From Botryllus schlosseri (lineage: Eukaryota > Chordata > Ascidiacea > Stolidobranchia > Styelidae), in contig KE605486.1 of assembly GCA_000444245.1 (NCBI GenBank), positions 903-21,948 on the forward strand: 21,046 bases of DNA, read 5' to 3'. Every line of letters starts with the position of its first letter. The first letter of the stretch is position 1. This document shows, in pieces, positions 17,539-21,046 of the stretch. The notes under the pieces were generated by a model that was not told the origin of the DNA, searched no databases, and saw only the letters and a list, made by a program, of their open reading frames with translations. The position numbers and the translations under genes were made by a program.

Positions 17539-18386
17539 CTGAAAATAGTAATGATATGTTTAAAACCCCCGACACAATTTTCGAAATGTAGGTCTGCTGA
17601 TCTGCGTTTTTGAACATTTATTCATATCGACTAGGTGACAGCAGAAATATCCTAAGTAGACATCGTTCCACACAGGTAGAAGTAAGCTGTCGTAAATCAA
17701 CTACTATACTATACAAATAGAACTAGAGGTTTCAAGTGTGAAAAAGTACCATTATCTTCAAAAACCAAGTCAGGATCACCAGTACCACACCTTCATCTAA
17801 CAAAGGCGGTCAGTCAAATATATTATAATTTTATACCTCAATTCAAAAATGTAAGAAGTTGGACGATTTTTCTTTAATTAGAGAAATAAGCATAAAATTT
17901 TAAATAGACGCTTCAGCAAATAGCGAAGTCGCACTTAATTCAAACGATTCCGAACAATCACAATCAAGTAAGCAATCCGTAACTGAACTTCGTGAAGTTT
18001 GCCTTGTAGAGACTTCAATAGAACCATATCTAAATATATTATATCGAAAAGGCAGCATTTACATTTGAATTGCATTCATATATTGTAATTAGGTTTAGGG
18101 TTAATTTTTACTTTGGAAGGTAGATCTCACTCACGGAGGTAGAATCAATAATGGCAAGCCACCACATCATAACTATACGCAGTTATTGTAATACGAGCTA
18201 AACGGCATCAAGTTACAACTGCTGAAAATGGTGCACTACTTCAATTTTAGTGATATCAATGATAATTTTATCGTGTCGCATCCAGATCTCAATTAATGTA
18301 AGTGGAACACAGACTGCCGATGGCTTGAGAGTATCGTACCAAAGTACAGATAGTGAAATGAGGTTTTAATAAGCAACCGTATCTAC

Positions 18387-18417
18387 ACTGCCGTGGTTAT
18401 AATATAACCACGACAGT
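18387..18417. repeat. Short hairpin, 14-bp arms with 3-nt loop
   Basis: ACTGCCGTGGTTAT and ATAACCACGACAGT pair with one mismatch around AAT. Small inverted repeats like this are common in AT-rich animal introns. No function is evident. Confidence 0.5.
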
Positions 18418-18689
18418 ATAACAACCGAATCGCAGTCACATGCCTAGTCTTACTCTCAAAGGGCAATATTCACGAAAATATGGCGTGTTGACGCACACTA
18501 ATTGTCCGCTGACATCACATCGAAATCAATCACACGATTTACGCGCGATTGAAAAACGTATATGATATTTCAAAAACCTATGCTATATCATGCACGTAAA
18601 CCAACAAAATTGTGTTCTGTGCATAACTGTAGAAGATTCTGACGGAACTGTATAATCGATTGCAGGTAGCCTACTTTGCGGTCATTTCA

Positions 18690-18800
18690 AGATAACACAG
18701 AAAACCTGCCCGAGGGGCAGATTAACCTCTCCTGGACTTGGAACTATGACCCTCGCCAGTATTTCTGCAAGATAATCGCACTGACCGATTATATCTGCAG
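18690..18800. other. GC-rich island open on both strands; possible exon, SINE or repeat fragment
   Basis: On the plus strand it reads NLPEGQINLSWTWNYDPRQY, then FCKIIALTDYICRK and a stop. On the minus strand, acceptor ttcatttcctgcag and donor GGGCAG|GTTTTC frame an open stretch IIGQCDYLAEILARVIVPSP ending LPLGQ in phase 0, which would fit the next PLEKHM1 exon. That peptide does not resemble the end of a RUN domain. The minus strand also has a GGTCAGTGCG and GTTCCAAGTCC pair that loosely recalls tRNA promoter boxes, so a SINE fragment is possible. Confidence 0.25.
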
Positions 18801-19457
18801 GAAATGAAACAAGATGTCTTTTCATAAATTCGAACCATGGTCAGTTAGAAAGTCATAATGGAAAGTAGCTGAGCTAAGACAGAACATAAACCAGTAACTG
18901 CACAATATCTGTACTTATTCTATAAATATGAACAATACTGCATGTCAAGCATTCACTTCAACTCCTAACATGTTATAAACCATGTGAGAAGTTATGTGTC
19001 AGCAAACGGCAAACCTGTCACAGGGTGTTAATAAGGGCTCAAAGTCCGCACTACAAATTCTGAGGTATATTTAGGCGCTGGATACATTTATCAACATCAT
19101 TTCCAGGAAACTTCAGTTGCATTGACAACTTTATAAAGTTGGAAAAAGTCTTTGAATCGACCCTTGGCTAATTTCCGGCTAGGAATTTCGAGAATCACAT
19201 ATTAATAACGAGCAGGTGCTAGCATTATTATCATGTTCGCATTCATGTAGAGCAGCTTAACTGCTTTAATTGAAGTTATAGTACATTTGTACATTACATA
19301 CAAACAGAGTTGGTACACATCAAGACAATAGATTTAAACCAACATCGACAGCTGCTTTATAATAGTAGCCCATTTAATAAGCAAAGATCTAAACTTAGTG
19401 ATCAGCCCACCTGTAATTATGAGCTTTGATAACATGCATGGCAATCGCTAATTTTGT

Positions 19458-19491
19458 AGTGACAGTGACAGTGACAGTGACAGTGACAGTG
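19458..19491. repeat. (GTGACA)n microsatellite, about 5.5 units
   Basis: A perfect hexamer run, followed after a short break by TAGTGACAGTAC, which looks like a detached further unit. Confidence 0.95.
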
Positions 19492-20687
19492 TAGTTGTAG
19501 TGACAGTACACAACGCAATTGACATACCTTAACAAGGTTTGACATTAGTAATTAGGACCTTGGATAAAATGACATTCTGCAATGATGTAGTGGCAGCACA
19601 CCAACACAACTGAAGTAACAAGCTATGACGTTCCAACTGATATTTCAGTCTCGACGCCACAGGCTGGAAAATTATTATATAACAGGCGACGGACATTTTC
19701 GATTCGCATTGAAATCATGACTCATCAGTTGCAGGCCTAGGCTACTCAATCAAAGAAACAAATCAGATCAATGTCCAGTGCTGTAATAGCAGACGATACT
19801 ACAGCATGAGTTCCTAAAATTACCCCGCACTGTCAGTGGTCATATGTAGCCAATTGGATATGAGCAATACAACAATCACTTTCCAAGGTTTCCCCGATTT
19901 TACGGTAGGCTACCATATAGCTACACAAGCAGATTGCGTGTATCATAGTCGGATTTAAAAGTAAATTGAAAGCAACTTCTTCGCCTTGATCGCCTGTCCT
20001 ACATCCTTAAACGGATGAAAAGGAAATTATATATCAGACAGGATATCATCATTTCCCGTAAAAACGTATGACTACCTCAAAACTAAGGCTATGCCTTTGC
20101 TGTTGTTAATCACAATCTGCACAATCTACTTTTGGATAAAGTTGAACCGTCTATTTAATGTCAGAATAATCCGAGAGAATGTGCATTGCAATGCAACTTT
20201 TCGACATAACTTGTATTGCCTAGCACGCTTTATTGCTATTGACACTCATTCAATGAAGTCACGAATAACATAAAAGCCAAAGGTCATAGCCAGAAACCCT
20301 ACTAGGACTACTACGTATGCTTCCGTATCTTATGACTGCACCGCATCGCATCCAGACGATTAATCATAACTTGTTTTGTTTGCTATAAATGAGACAACGT
20401 TGGTGCAGAGTATCAGTTTTCAAAATACCTTTGTCACCCACCATCTACAGTTTCTGTTATTTCGAACAACGTCACAAGAGCGCTTAAATAATGATCTGAT
20501 ATAACTCCACAACTATCTATTGACTATGACATTGATATTCGTCCCACCATAAGATGCATAACCTATGGCACTGCAAGCAGACTTGGAAAGCTAGAAGACT
20601 TTCAGCGTTCCCAAATTAAATTAGAATTATAGTTACTAAGCTACATAGTTGTTTTCAAATTAGACAAGAATTAGAATAATGACTAGG

Positions 20688-20880
20688 GCAAGTTTTTGCA
20701 ACTTTTTCTTACAACTTCCGGCAGCTTCCTAAATACTCGGAAGTTACGTAAAATGCTGTTTCAAGCCGTTTGAAGGAATCTTATAGCGCAACTTTTTGCA
20801 ACTTTTGTCCATTTCTTTCATGCAACTTTTTCGATTTTTCATGAAAGTTTTTTCGATTTTTCATGCGGCCAACTTTTTAC
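20688..20880. repeat. Low-complexity repeat with GCAACTTTTT and TTTTTCGATTTTTCATG motifs
   Basis: GCAACTTTTT-like 10-mers recur at least five times. A unit of about 24 bp (ACTTTTTCGATTTTTCATG) is tandemly doubled near 20824-20866. There is no coding potential. It may be a decayed minisatellite. Confidence 0.55.
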
Positions 20881-21046
20881 CGGAAATATTTGGCAGTATA
20901 CGTAAACAGATCGCTTGATTATGTCACTGTTTTGATAATTATGATGAAATACACGACCAAATTCGACTGAAACACTGTCAATCAGCACTGAAGTAACGCT
21001 CTTACGGGTGTTTCGGTAGCTGAGCCGGAAACTGAGACTGCCAAGT

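Larger units (their letters stand above)
17539..21046. other. AT-rich sequence upstream of the first recognised exon; no gene recognised
   Basis: Most likely intron or 5' flank of the PLEKHM1-like gene. The first recognised exon starts in phase 0 within a conserved domain, so more coding sequence must lie upstream. I could not recognise RUN-domain sequence on the minus strand here. The GC-rich patch at 18690-18800, a microsatellite, a small hairpin and a low-complexity repeat are listed separately. A 60-codon open frame near 20091 has no features of a gene. Confidence 0.55.

Noticed and set aside
20091-20273. 60-codon plus-strand open frame
   Set aside because: AT-rich, ordinary composition, no motif and no supporting splice or start context.

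Overview
This is a window of an animal nuclear genome, probably an invertebrate. The evidence is spliceosomal GT-AG introns, GC-richer exons in AT-rich introns, a metazoan-type PLEKHM1 gene, and several non-autonomous hAT-like DNA transposons. I cannot place the phylum from sequence alone.

One host gene dominates, on the minus strand from about 17538 down to 3602. It encodes a PLEKHM1-like autophagy/endolysosome adaptor. I can place seven coding exons whose phases join without a break: 17538-17378, 16994-16854, 13412-13295, 7707-6708, 6342-6193, 4924-4642 and 3950-3602. Together they give 2202 nt, or 733 residues plus the stop. They cover the segment just after the RUN domain, a Ser-rich disordered region, one canonical PH domain, a possible LC3-interacting motif and the complete zinc-binding Rubicon-homology (RH) domain. 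The 5' exons with the RUN domain are not recognisable here and probably lie beyond 21046.

Layout: 1-720 holds short palindromic repeats. 720-1900 is a broken copy of a multi-copy uncharacterised gene family with a PIN/FEN-like N-terminal half and a CXC-type cysteine cluster at its C-terminus. 1901-2890 looks empty. 2890-3640 is a series of degenerate tandem repeats, and the last one runs into the 3' end of the PLEKHM1 coding sequence. The two largest complete introns are filled with transposons. The 5.6-kb intron 7708-13294 holds a TA-flanked terminal-repeat element, a GACTCGAGTC-rich hAT-like element, and a several-layer nest bounded by exact 8-bp target duplications. The 3.4-kb intron 13413-16853 holds a clean 992-bp hAT MITE with an 8-bp duplication, another GACTC-rich element with internal 140-bp tandem repeats, a candidate 50-nt microexon and a 67-nt near-perfect hairpin. 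17539-21046 is AT-rich and almost featureless.

The most interesting points are the broken PIN/FEN-CXC gene, the microexon, the miRNA-like intronic hairpin, the candidate LIR beside the single PH domain, and the stop-codon region being part of a tandem repeat.
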